DNA from: a virus
IMG/VR virus record: IMGVR_UViG_3300017746_004124
Span: 1-28,108 of that record
Direction: 5' to 3' (one strand)
Length of the DNA: 28,108 nt
Made by a program: the position numbers and the translations under genes. Below the pieces are notes generated by a model, which had not been told where the DNA came from, did not search any database, and saw nothing but the letters and a program-made list of their open reading frames with translations. This document shows, in pieces, positions 1-7,189 of this stretch. Position 1 is the stretch's first letter, and each line of letters starts with the position of its first letter.

Positions 1-44
1 TCTTTAACTATTTTGCTATCTTTATTATCTAATTTTATTCTCAT
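1..44 (-). CDS. Start of a gene running off the left edge
   Basis: An ATG at 42-44 lies 2 nt after the stop codon of the cupin gene. The fourteen codons available read MRIKLDNKDSKIVK without a stop. The close spacing matches the operon style of the window. Too little is present to assign a function, and the call rests only on the open frame and its position. Confidence 0.4.
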   Translation of the reverse strand, partial: MRIKLDNKDSKIVK

Positions 45-46
45 AA

Positions 47-385
47 CTATTTTCTATTATAATCATCTTCAATTCTAACTATATCGTCTTCACCAAAGTA
101 TGATCCATGTTGAACTTCTATAAATACTAAGTCATCTTGTCCTCTATTTGCAACTCGATGCTTTGTTCCTTGTGGTATTCTAATTGAATGACCATATGTA
201 TGTACACCCACTTCATCATCTAATGTAACTGTTGCTGCACCTTTTACCACCGTCCACATCTCACTTCTTTTATTATGATACTGATAGCTAAGCCTACCAC
301 CTGGCTTAACCGTAATTTTTTTTACTTTACAATTTTTTTCTTCATGTAGGATTTCATAACAACCCCATGGTCTATGTTCTTTCAT
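47..385 (-). CDS. Cupin of the mannose-6-phosphate isomerase type II family
   Basis: A 112-residue single-domain cupin resembling the C-terminal isomerase domain of bifunctional GMP/PMI proteins, which interconvert mannose-6-phosphate and fructose-6-phosphate. The family pattern is clear: RPWGCYEIL at residues 5-13, VKKITVKPGGRLSYQYH at 21-37, a metal-binding region around H37 and E42, PQGTKHR at 71-77, and the closing pattern EVQHGSYFGEDDIVR. Stand-alone domains of this size exist in bacteria and phages, often in nucleotide-sugar or surface-glycan pathways. The ATG at 385 is chosen over an in-frame TTG at 391 because it overlaps the cysteine synthase stop as ATGA. The product could supply sugar precursors for host surface glycan remodelling, which is inference. 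Confidence 0.82.
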   Translation of the reverse strand: MKEHRPWGCYEILHEEKNCKVKKITVKPGGRLSYQYHNKRSEMWTVVKGAATVTLDDEVGVHTYGHSIRIPQGTKHRVANRGQDDLVFIEVQHGSYFGEDDIVRIEDDYNRK

Positions 386-1272
386 AAACAACTAAAATAT
401 CTTTCACCTCTATCACAAAGGATTGTTATTACATTATTTATATTATTATCTCGCATATACTGAAATGATGCCATTACATTAGCTCCTGCACTTATTCCTA
501 CAAACAAGCCTTCTCTCAATGCTAAATGTCTTGCTACTTTCTTTGCACATTCTGTATGTACCGTCCTTACACTATGAATCTTTCTCATGTCAACTAAGAA
601 CTTACTACCATCACCAATTCCTTGTATGCCATGAAGCCCTGGCTCAAATCCTGACATGACTGCACTCTCTTCTGGTTCAACTGCTACTAAATTCATACCT
701 GGAAATTGTTCTTGTAAATATTTTCCGGCACCCATTATAGTCCCTCCTGTACCTGTTCCGGCTACAAATGCCTGAGGCCAAAAATCATTATTAGCATATT
801 GCCTAAATTGTCTATCAATCTCTGGTCCTGTATTCTTATAATGTGCTTCAATGTTCAAAGGATTATGGAATTGGTTACAGTTAAAATATCCTCTTGCATC
901 TGATAAGTCATCTCTGACTGCAATTGCTTCATCAAAATTTCCGGCTTCAACTTCAATCAATTCTGCTCCATAGAACTTCAACATTTGTTTACGTTCTTCT
1001 GACATATTTGATGGCATAACAATTTTCATCTTATAACCTCTCTCTGCTGCTAACATAGCAAAAGCAATTCCAGTATTACCTGATGTTGCTTCTATTAAAG
1101 TATCACCTCTTTTTATTAGTCCTCTGTTCTCTGCATCATTTATTATATAGGTCGCCATCCTATCTTTAACACTACCACCAGGATTCATAAATTCACATTT
1201 GCCCCATACAGTATAGCCTCCCATTGTAATTGGAACCATTGGAGTATTGCCTACATAATTTGATAATCTCAT
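382..1272 (-). CDS. cysM: PLP-dependent cysteine synthase (CysM/CysK family)
   Basis: A full-length 296-residue fold-type II PLP enzyme. Family members make cysteine from O-acetylserine and sulfide or thiosulfate. The signatures are intact: NPGGSVKDR at 30-38 with the Schiff-base lysine K36, the substrate loop TSGNTG at 64-69, the phosphate-binding glycine loop GTGTGGT at 173-179, and SAGAN at 262-266 for the pyridine ring. The length is at the short end for the family and closer to CysM than CysK. The gene overlaps its neighbours by 4 nt on both sides, so it is co-transcribed with the lipoprotein and cupin genes. In a phage this would be an auxiliary metabolic gene. CysM-like paralogues making other beta-substituted alanines cannot be excluded. 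Confidence 0.9.
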   Translation of the reverse strand: MRLSNYVGNTPMVPITMGGYTVWGKCEFMNPGGSVKDRMATYIINDAENRGLIKRGDTLIEATSGNTGIAFAMLAAERGYKMKIVMPSNMSEERKQMLKFYGAELIEVEAGNFDEAIAVRDDLSDARGYFNCNQFHNPLNIEAHYKNTGPEIDRQFRQYANNDFWPQAFVAGTGTGGTIMGAGKYLQEQFPGMNLVAVEPEESAVMSGFEPGLHGIQGIGDGSKFLVDMRKIHSVRTVHTECAKKVARHLALREGLFVGISAGANVMASFQYMRDNNINNVITILCDRGERYFSCL

Positions 1273-1814
1273 TCTATTATAACTTCTATTTTTTTAGGTT
1301 CACTTACATGCCCATCTGCAAAAGTTGCTTGGCCTACAATTGTTATTGTATCTCCTTCCATGGTCTGGACTGGAGCAAACATTATATTGATCTCTCCTGA
1401 CATTGTACCATAACTTGCACCATTCAATGTTGGTACTTCAGCTCCACTAAACCATGTAACATAACTAGTATCATTATTCGTATACAAATAACCATTATCA
1501 TTTAATGTCCAATTCTGATGTACTATATATCCTAATGTATCTCCTATCAACCAATAATGACTACTAGACCATCTTACTTTAGTTAGTTCATATTCATTAT
1601 CAACCTTTGATACTCGTCCTGATATCCTATGTAATGTCTGCCAATCTTGTCCTAATTCTAAATGATGATATCCATTATCATCGACATATAATCTAGAATC
1701 AATTTCAAAGTCATGTCCTAATATATATGATTCTTCCTTACTACAACTTGATAAGAGTGAAAGGACAATCAACCAAAATACTATAACAATAAGGTATCCT
1801 AATCTCTTACTCAT
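1269..1814 (-). CDS. Lipoprotein with a surface-export-type signal
   Basis: A 181-residue protein starting with a charged N-region (MSKR), a hydrophobic stretch to residue 20 and a lipobox LLSSC with the lipidated cysteine at C24. The residues after the cysteine are SKEE. An acidic K-(D/E)2-type sequence just after the cysteine is the known lipoprotein export signal that sends Bacteroidota lipoproteins to the outer face of the outer membrane. The mature part is rich in Tyr, Trp, Asn and Gly with alternating beta-type stretches, and I do not recognise it. A phage surface lipoprotein could act in superinfection exclusion, but nothing beyond location and signal supports that. The start has an AAAGG-type ribosome binding site. 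Confidence 0.75.
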   Translation of the reverse strand: MSKRLGYLIVIVFWLIVLSLLSSCSKEESYILGHDFEIDSRLYVDDNGYHHLELGQDWQTLHRISGRVSKVDNEYELTKVRWSSSHYWLIGDTLGYIVHQNWTLNDNGYLYTNNDTSYVTWFSGAEVPTLNGASYGTMSGEINIMFAPVQTMEGDTITIVGQATFADGHVSEPKKIEVIIE

Positions 1815-2221
1815 CTTTTACCTTTTTCTATATAAGATTGCCACCAACTCGCTAACAAGAACAAAGCGGTAAATGTTATAAACATGTACAATATGAACCA
1901 TGGTGTATATGCTAAATCATCATGTATCATAACTGGCAATGCCATTGTTAATGCCCATGCAACAAAGAATAAGAAAGGGTTTTTCTCTAATTTCTTTTCT
2001 ATCTTTACAGTTCTTTCTGTATTGATTAATCTAGATAATGCATCTTGCATATCCGTACCATAGGCTGGCTGTTTATGTACTGTCCCATCCCTTTCACCGA
2101 TGGTCACCATATACTTACAATATCCTTTATGAGTATCAGACTTCTTCAATAACACACATTTCATTGCACGCCTTCTGTCATACTTATTTTGACGTACCTT
2201 TTTCTTAAACAACTTCTTCAT
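1811..2221 (-). CDS. Two-span membrane protein with basic soluble N-terminus
   Basis: A 136-residue protein with a strongly basic N-terminus (residues 1-27, many K/R), a soluble segment to about residue 75, and two hydrophobic segments at about 83-97 and 106-125 separated by a short loop. It ends with a basic tail. This predicts two inner-membrane spans with both termini in the cytoplasm. No family is recognised. It overlaps the lipoprotein start by 4 nt and shares one base with the upstream gene, so it belongs to the same transcription unit. Confidence 0.7.
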   Translation of the reverse strand: MKKLFKKKVRQNKYDRRRAMKCVLLKKSDTHKGYCKYMVTIGERDGTVHKQPAYGTDMQDALSRLINTERTVKIEKKLEKNPFLFFVAWALTMALPVMIHDDLAYTPWFILYMFITFTALFLLASWWQSYIEKGKR

Positions 2222-2544
2222 TACTTTACAAAACTTATATTATACAATTCTTTGCCATACTTCTCTGGCTTGTTATGATCATTACCCAATTGGATATCAT
2301 ACTTGGTCTTTACATCTGCTAACTTCTTATGACAATCCTCTATAGATTTACAATAGAATGATAATGTATTGTATAGTTTATATCTACCTTTAGAACTAAC
2401 TTCAGTTCCTCCATTATTCTTATTAGTTTCTCTTGCTAAATCTACTGCAGTCTTTTGAGGCCCCTTCTTCGAAACTGTTCTTGGTGCTCTCGTATCAACT
2501 TTAGTTTGGTTTGCTACATGTACTGTTAATCTAAAATTTTTCAT
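2221..2544 (-). CDS. Small basic protein of unknown function
   Basis: A 107-residue, lysine-rich protein. Residues 15-50 look disordered (K, T, S, N, G rich), and the C-terminal half (about 55-107) alternates charged and hydrophobic residues as a small alpha/beta domain would. No motif is recognised. Its ends touch both neighbours in the TAATG/ATGA manner. Coding status is supported by this fit and by the absence of a competing frame. Confidence 0.65.
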   Translation of the reverse strand: MKNFRLTVHVANQTKVDTRAPRTVSKKGPQKTAVDLARETNKNNGGTEVSSKGRYKLYNTLSFYCKSIEDCHKKLADVKTKYDIQLGNDHNKPEKYGKELYNISFVK

Positions 2545-2714
2545 TTGTTATTTGGTTTTGTTTTTAACGCTTTATTTATTTTGTCCTTGCCATCTTGAAG
2601 CGTCTTTAAATCTGGCAGAGGTTCTTTGTCTAATTCTTTCATCTTATCATATGCCCATTCATAGGCCTTGCCCATGTCCATGAACATTTCTTTCAATGTA
2701 TCTTTACTTTTCAT
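2541..2714 (-). CDS. Short helical protein of unknown function
   Basis: From ATG 2714 the product is 57 residues, starting MKSKDTLKEMFMDMGK, rich in Lys, Glu, Asp and Met, and probably helical. An earlier in-frame ATG at 2738 would lengthen the overlap with the upstream small membrane protein to 35 nt. The 2714 start gives an 11-nt overlap and has an AAAAAG sequence just upstream, so it is preferred. No family is recognised. Confidence 0.55.
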   Translation of the reverse strand: MKSKDTLKEMFMDMGKAYEWAYDKMKELDKEPLPDLKTLQDGKDKINKALKTKPNNK

Positions 2715-2862
2715 CTTTTTGTTTTTTATCATACTCATAAAGATTCTTCATGAATCTTTTATGTCTAATTCTAGAATCTATCCAATTACTAATCTGAGTT
2801 GTTACATACATTCCCAAGGCGAAACATCCACCTCCAAATAATATTATTGCTATTGTTTCCAT
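2704..2862 (-). CDS. 52-residue single-span membrane protein
   Basis: A short open frame filling the gap between the VWA protein and the next gene. The product starts METIAIILFGGGCFALGMYV, one hydrophobic span at the N-terminus, followed by a basic, polar tail (about residues 30-52). The ATG at 2862 lies 3 nt after the VWA stop codon (2866-2868), and the stop overlaps the downstream start region. Topology suggests a short membrane anchor with a cytoplasmic tail. No family is recognised. Confidence 0.6.
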   Translation of the reverse strand: METIAIILFGGGCFALGMYVTTQISNWIDSRIRHKRFMKNLYEYDKKQKDEK

Positions 2863-2865
2863 AAT

Positions 2866-4953
2866 TTATGCTATTTCTAAAAATTTCTTATTCATTGACT
2901 TTGCTACTTCATTAATTTTACTAGTATCAATATATTGAGCCTCTTTACCATACATTGAATCAAAGGCTGATCTCTCACTATCACTAATACCATTTGACCC
3001 TGTAATGAAGTAACTAATAACTTTGATACCTTCTCTGGTCATTTTCTTAACTTGCTCTCTGGTATGCTTTCTTGCCGAATCACCACAATAATTACCATAA
3101 TAAGGCATTCCATCACTCATATTAACAAAATAAGCATCTTTGCCTCTTGATGATGAAACTATCTCTTTCATTATTGCATCAAAACATAAACCTTCTGGCG
3201 TCACTCCTGATATTTGTACATATGGTAACAATGTCTTAATTTGATTCATACCATGCTTTCTTGAATCATATGCAATCAACATTACCGGACAATCATTACC
3301 GGAAAAGTTACTACCTGCTCTAAAACTAATAACACAATCCATATTATCAATCATGCTACTTGCCTTTGCAATTGCTACTGCGGTCTTAACTGCATTATTG
3401 AATCTCATACCACTCATTGAACCACTATTGTCAATTGATATATGAATGATACCTGGATTATAAGCAAATGATTCTATCTTTTCAAATATTGCCTCTGCAC
3501 CAAATCCTGCATTTGCTATCATCCTCTTATCAATCTTACCTGATCTCAATCTACTAAATTTAGTATCTCTTTGTTCTGATCTAACTTTTAACTTCTTACC
3601 TAATACAATACCTCTTCTGATACCTTCTGAAACATTTTCTTTATTTCTTTCAATGCCCCAATAACTATCCCACATACCACATTCAACATTGTTAACTAAA
3701 TCTTTGGTAAAATTATGAATAACGGCTACATTTTCTTTTCTAACATGGCCTTTGTTCTCCCAATAATTTTGTGACTCATATTCAACCTCTTTCATTTCAG
3801 TACCACTATTCTCCAATGCCGTCATTTGTTTTTGCATCTTTTTACTAATACCGGTTTTCTTTACTTCTTCATTCTGAAACTTCTCTTGCTTCTCAATTGC
3901 CTTTTTCAATTGATACTTTTGACGATCATTTAATTCATCTAATCCTTTTGGAGCCTCATTACCTCCTCCTAAATTTCTACCATCACCTTTCTTAGCTTCT
4001 TCACCCTCTGCTTTTGATCCATCATCACTCTCAGCATCTCCTTCTGGTGTCTTTGGTTCTCCATTACCACCACTACATTCATTTTCTTCATCCTCACCTT
4101 GGCCACCTTCTCCTGGACCATTACCTTTTTCTTCTTCTTTATCTAATTCTAAAGATGGAATCTGATCTTCAATAAATTGAAATACCTTAAATGCTAAATC
4201 TCTAACCTCATTGGTATTTTTTAATCTTGCAATATTCTTAAGGTCGATCATATTCCATATTGTTCTCAATTCTAATACATCTAATCTACGATTTGGATTA
4301 GTTAAATTACAAATACGGAATATAAATGAATCCCAATCATAATTGGTATACTCATCACTCTTAAGACCTTTATCAATAATCTTTGCATTAAAATACTTCT
4401 CATACAATGCTTGGTAATAACCTTTATAACCTGGAGCATTTTTATATACCCAAGCATCAATTCTTCTATCCTCTATAATATTGATAAGGGTCTTCATCTT
4501 TGGCAATATATATTCTGATGACCACCATCTATCAAAATTGTCTAATGAACTATCTTTTGCACCATGCTTCTCAGCCAATGATATCATATAACTATCATGA
4601 TTCTTAATCCAATCTTGCAATCCTCTCAATGTATCAAAATCCGTTAACTTAATATGAGATCCTTCATGCAATGCTAATCCAACGGCTGGATCAAAATCCT
4701 TATCTTTCAATGAGGCTGAAATGGTAACTGTCTTACCATCGGTATAACTATCACCACTTGTATTGAACTTAACCGGAATGGCCTCACCAGTAACAATTCT
4801 AACAAAGTTACCAATGGCTCTTCTATAACCTGCTAACTTCATTGGGTCTTTACCCTTTGGCTTAGCAACAATATCTTCTCCTAACATATCATATTGATCG
4901 TCATTGAAGAAATCATTATCTAACCAAAAACTACTATTTGAACTTTTTAACAT
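2866..4953 (-). CDS. VWA-domain protein with HExxH motif (CobT-like partner of a MoxR ATPase)
   Basis: A 695-residue protein. The N-terminal part carries HEGSH at residues 96-100, an HExxH zinc-metalloprotease-type motif, and IIEDRRIDAW near 159-168 as in CobT-like proteins. Residues about 270-335 are a low-complexity acidic Gly/Glu linker. The C-terminal part is a von Willebrand A domain with a MIDAS motif DNSGSMSG at 508-515. VWA proteins of this layout act with MoxR/CobS-type AAA+ ATPases; large marine phages such as T4-like cyanophages carry similar pairs of unresolved function. The partner ATPase lies about 700 bp upstream here. Both genes follow nearly identical 74-nt upstream elements, suggesting joint regulation. 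A true cobaltochelatase role is unlikely, since no cobalamin pathway gene is visible; a chaperone or protease-like role is more plausible. Confidence 0.85.
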   Translation of the reverse strand: MLKSSNSSFWLDNDFFNDDQYDMLGEDIVAKPKGKDPMKLAGYRRAIGNFVRIVTGEAIPVKFNTSGDSYTDGKTVTISASLKDKDFDPAVGLALHEGSHIKLTDFDTLRGLQDWIKNHDSYMISLAEKHGAKDSSLDNFDRWWSSEYILPKMKTLINIIEDRRIDAWVYKNAPGYKGYYQALYEKYFNAKIIDKGLKSDEYTNYDWDSFIFRICNLTNPNRRLDVLELRTIWNMIDLKNIARLKNTNEVRDLAFKVFQFIEDQIPSLELDKEEEKGNGPGEGGQGEDEENECSGGNGEPKTPEGDAESDDGSKAEGEEAKKGDGRNLGGGNEAPKGLDELNDRQKYQLKKAIEKQEKFQNEEVKKTGISKKMQKQMTALENSGTEMKEVEYESQNYWENKGHVRKENVAVIHNFTKDLVNNVECGMWDSYWGIERNKENVSEGIRRGIVLGKKLKVRSEQRDTKFSRLRSGKIDKRMIANAGFGAEAIFEKIESFAYNPGIIHISIDNSGSMSGMRFNNAVKTAVAIAKASSMIDNMDCVISFRAGSNFSGNDCPVMLIAYDSRKHGMNQIKTLLPYVQISGVTPEGLCFDAIMKEIVSSSRGKDAYFVNMSDGMPYYGNYCGDSARKHTREQVKKMTREGIKVISYFITGSNGISDSERSAFDSMYGKEAQYIDTSKINEVAKSMNKKFLEIA

Positions 4954-4961
4954 ATCTTTCC

Positions 4962-5036
4962 TTTTTATTTCTTATTTCTTATACTTAAAGATAAGGATAA
5001 TATCTCAATTAACCTAATTTTTTTCATGCTTTTTTC
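4962..5036 (-). promoter_or_regulatory. Conserved upstream element, copy A (before the VWA gene)
   Basis: The intergenic stretch upstream of the VWA gene is almost identical to the one upstream of the MoxR-like gene (6857-6930). On the minus strand the core reads AAAAAAATTAGGTTAATTG, then a short AT-rich spacer, then CTTATCTTTAAGTATAAG. TATCTTTA resembles the Bacteroidota -7 box TAnnTTTG. The ATG follows 35-40 nt later behind AAAGGAAAG. The strict conservation and location point to a promoter, possibly one read with a phage factor. Confidence 0.65.
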
Positions 5037-5045
5037 CAAAAATGT

Positions 5046-5483
5046 TTATGAAATCATTACATTTAATGGTGGCACATTACCATGTTCATTTTTATATTCT
5101 TTCAAAAGATTATGTTCTAATCCCTTAACATATGATGTCTCACATTTGTATCCTAATATCTTATTGGTTACAATTGGCATAGGTAATACATATACCCAAA
5201 TACTTTCTACATCCTTTATATGTTGTCTTATACGGTTATTTGTTATATTAGATATACATCTATATCCTTTATGGAATCTCTGAGTTAAGTTTTGTGTCTC
5301 CCCTATCTTCAACAACTCTCCTTTATCATTTGTCATTACATATACACCAGGTTGATTATCTGACTTGATAGGATTACTAGGATACATTAACTCAATACCT
5401 TGAGTGTACTTAGATGATTTAATCATACATGCATATAATTCAAATCCCATATTTATATAAGTTTCTTTATTCATAATTTTCAT
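5046..5483 (-). CDS. GIY-YIG domain endonuclease
   Basis: A 145-residue protein with a GIY-YIG nuclease core: GVYVMTN at residues 46-52 stands for the GIY strand and LLKIGETQNLTQRF at 57-70 for the YIG strand and the conserved arginine helix. A downstream Glu in LEHNLLKEYKNEHG fits the metal-binding position. The N-terminal 40 residues match nothing I know. It lies directly downstream of tRNA-Arg (9 nt) and between the MoxR-like and VWA genes, which normally pair, so it may be a mobile, homing-type insertion. A repair or restriction role is the alternative. Confidence 0.75.
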   Translation of the reverse strand: MKIMNKETYINMGFELYACMIKSSKYTQGIELMYPSNPIKSDNQPGVYVMTNDKGELLKIGETQNLTQRFHKGYRCISNITNNRIRQHIKDVESIWVYVLPMPIVTNKILGYKCETSYVKGLEHNLLKEYKNEHGNVPPLNVMIS

Positions 5484-5492
5484 TTCTGTTTG

Positions 5493-5566
5493 TGAACCCG
5501 ATAGGATTCGAACCTATGACCGCCTCCTTAGAAGGGAGGTGCTCTATCCAGCTGAGCTACGGGTCC
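5493..5566 (-). tRNA. tRNA-Arg (anticodon UCU)
   Basis: Read on the minus strand, a complete cloverleaf starts at 5566. The acceptor stem GGACCCG pairs with CGGGTTC (one G-U). The D-arm contains AGCTCAGCTGGATAGAGC. The anticodon arm is CCTCC-CTTCTAA-GGAGG with anticodon TCT, and the T-arm contains GGTTCGAATCC. The discriminator is A at 5493; CCA is not encoded in full. It decodes AGA, the favoured arginine codon of this AT-rich genome, so it probably supplements the host tRNA pool. Confidence 0.96.
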
Positions 5567-5579
5567 ATTCTATATAAAA

Positions 5580-5649
5580 GGAAGGAGGGTGTCTCTATAC
5601 GTAATCCTAATAGTCGATGTCGATTTTGTATTTGGACACCTCTCCAACC
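5580..5649 (-). other. Imperfect long hairpin between the ATPase gene and tRNA-Arg
   Basis: Positions 5588-5593 pair with 5635-5640 (GGTGTC/GACACC) and 5584-5587 with 5642-5645, with one bulged base; two more G-C pairs follow after mismatches (5580-5581 with 5648-5649). An inner ATAC/GTAT helix extends the stem. On the minus strand the stem begins 17 nt after the ATPase stop and is followed by TTTTATATAG, so it may act as a terminator or an RNA-processing site ahead of the tRNA. The minus-strand sequence GGAGAGGTGTCC resembles a tRNA-Ser 5' end, but no T-arm is present. Confidence 0.45.
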
Positions 5650-5665
5650 TATACTAATCACCAAA

Positions 5666-6832
5666 TTAGCTATTCATTTCTGCTTCTTCTTCAACGCCTT
5701 CTGCATTAAAGATATCTTCGCCTTCTGTACTACCACAATACTTTTGAACTACTTGCTTCATATAGGTTCTTTCACTATCTACTCCTCCATCTTCATCAAA
5801 GAAAGGATAAATACAAACCTCTGCCGCTTCTGCTAATTCAAATCCATCTTCTAACAATCCTGCTATCTCAACACTTATTCTGGTACTAATTGAATTTGTA
5901 ATCCTTGGAGCATCACTCTTGATCTCCTTTCTTGTCATTGAAGCAATCTCTGCAATATTATCAGCTTGCTCCTGAGTCACACCTGGATGAAGATCTTTCA
6001 ACAATCCTGACTCTTGTTCCTTATTCAAGGTATCCATTTCAACAATAATAAATCTATCTACTAATGCTCTATCCATTGCTCTGGTTGCGGTATATTCATT
6101 ACCAATATTTGCAGTGGCTACAAATGTAACTCCTTCTGCTACTTCAATGGTTGGTGAATCTTGATGTTCATCTAATCTCAAATACCTTTGTCCTTGATCT
6201 AAAACCGTCATCAAAATATTCCATGCTTCTGGATGTGCTCTTGATATCTCATCTAATAATATAATGGCATCTTTGGTCTGAATTGCTTTCACAAACATTG
6301 ACTCGGCAAAGGTTGTACCTTCTTCTTTCTTAAAATGGGTGTTACCAATCAATGTCCCTCTTGGATCTTGAGTGGCACCTAAATTGAAATAGAACTCCGG
6401 TCTTTCTAATGCCTCTACTAATCTCTTAGCGGCCATTGTCTTACCACAACCTGCTGCTCCGGTCATCATAATATTCTTACCTCTCATTGCAGATCGAACT
6501 AAATACTTCCATTTCAAATCAGGCATTACCAATGTCTTAGGACGAAGATCAACTGACTCATTATGGATAAAATTCAATACTGGATCTGCTTCTATTTTAT
6601 TAGATGCTTCCATTTCTACTTCTTTTGGTTTCATGTCATTAAACAATGCCATATCCTTTCTCATTGATCGGCCGGTCTCTATATCATATTGAATACATTG
6701 ACTATTATCAATACAATGTTGACACATTATATCTCTTACATAAATATCCGTACGGACCTTTCCGGTAACATCTTTTAGGATGTACTTACCATTTTTTACT
6801 TCTACTTCTAAATAAACAAATTTCTTTTTCAT
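5666..6832 (-). CDS. MoxR/CobS-like AAA+ ATPase
   Basis: A 388-residue AAA+ ATPase of the MoxR/CobS (AAA_5-like) class. Walker A is GAAGCGKT at 125-132 and Walker B ILLDE at 191-195; the sensor-1 segment VATANIGNEY and the arginine-finger segment DRALVDRF follow. A cysteine cluster CQHCIDNSQC at 37-46 near the N-terminus could bind a metal. The C-terminal 20 residues are very acidic. MoxR-type ATPases remodel or load partners through a VWA protein, and the likely partner is the HExxH/VWA protein at 2866-4953. The tRNA-Arg and GIY-YIG genes separate the two. An intergenic element shared with the VWA gene lies directly upstream, supporting co-expression. Confidence 0.9.
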   Translation of the reverse strand: MKKKFVYLEVEVKNGKYILKDVTGKVRTDIYVRDIMCQHCIDNSQCIQYDIETGRSMRKDMALFNDMKPKEVEMEASNKIEADPVLNFIHNESVDLRPKTLVMPDLKWKYLVRSAMRGKNIMMTGAAGCGKTMAAKRLVEALERPEFYFNLGATQDPRGTLIGNTHFKKEEGTTFAESMFVKAIQTKDAIILLDEISRAHPEAWNILMTVLDQGQRYLRLDEHQDSPTIEVAEGVTFVATANIGNEYTATRAMDRALVDRFIIVEMDTLNKEQESGLLKDLHPGVTQEQADNIAEIASMTRKEIKSDAPRITNSISTRISVEIAGLLEDGFELAEAAEVCIYPFFDEDGGVDSERTYMKQVVQKYCGSTEGEDIFNAEGVEEEAEMNS

Positions 6833-6856
6833 ACTATAATTTTTGGTGATTACTAT

Positions 6857-6930
6857 TTTTTATTTCTTATTTCTTATACTTAAAGATAAGGATAATATTT
6901 CAATTAACCTAATTTTTTTCAAGCTTTTTT
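6857..6930 (-). promoter_or_regulatory. Conserved upstream element, copy B (before the ATPase gene)
   Basis: This copy matches copy A at all but about two of 74 positions, including the region between TATCTTTA and the AT-rich leader. The ATG of the ATPase gene is at 6832. It starts just after the stop of the small gene at 6938-7105. An identical element ahead of two cooperating genes is best read as a shared promoter or regulator site. Confidence 0.65.
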
Positions 6931-6937
6931 TCAACTT

Positions 6938-7105
6938 TTATATATATCTTTCGCCGGCATACTTTTGCTTCATTTTGATTTCTGAAGTAAGTTCTCTAAC
7001 TACTTTACGGTTTTCTGGATTAGGATTACAATCATGCTCTATAATAGCATAATTCAATTTACTAATCAATCTCTTTACATTACTTGGTACTTGGCTCATT
7101 TTCAT
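6938..7105 (-). CDS. 55-residue charged protein of unknown function
   Basis: A short open frame between two copies of the conserved upstream element. The product begins MKMSQVPSNVKRLISKLNY and ends KQKYAGERYI; it is charged and probably helical. An internal ATG at 7099 is an alternative start. Having its own strong upstream element (7115-7180) argues that it is expressed. No family is recognised. Confidence 0.6.
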   Translation of the reverse strand: MKMSQVPSNVKRLISKLNYAIIEHDCNPNPENRKVVRELTSEIKMKQKYAGERYI

Positions 7106-7114
7106 ATTTTTAAC

Positions 7115-7180
7115 TTTTTATTTATATATAAAGATAAGAAATATCTTTCAATTAACCTAATTTTTTTCAAGCTTTTTTTA
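7115..7180 (-). promoter_or_regulatory. Conserved upstream element, copy C
   Basis: The minus strand carries AAAAAAATTAGGTTAATTG followed after 10-12 nt by TTCTTATCTTTATATATAA, matching copies A, B and D. It lies between the T9SS protein stop (7190) and the ATG of the 55-residue gene (7105). The segment TATAAATA just downstream also equals the T4 late-promoter core, which may be chance in such AT-rich sequence. Confidence 0.6.
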
Positions 7181-7189
7181 GAAAAGTTT

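Noticed and set aside
5492-5836. Plus-strand open frame starting at the tRNA
   Set aside because: It is the antisense reading of tRNA-Arg and of the ATPase gene; the GFEPMTASLEGRCS-type sequence is the familiar false protein from a reversed tRNA.
2866-6832. True cobaltochelatase CobS/CobT
   Set aside because: No CobN or cobalamin gene is visible, and MoxR/VWA pairs of this type are widespread outside cobalamin synthesis, so the narrow function was not assigned.
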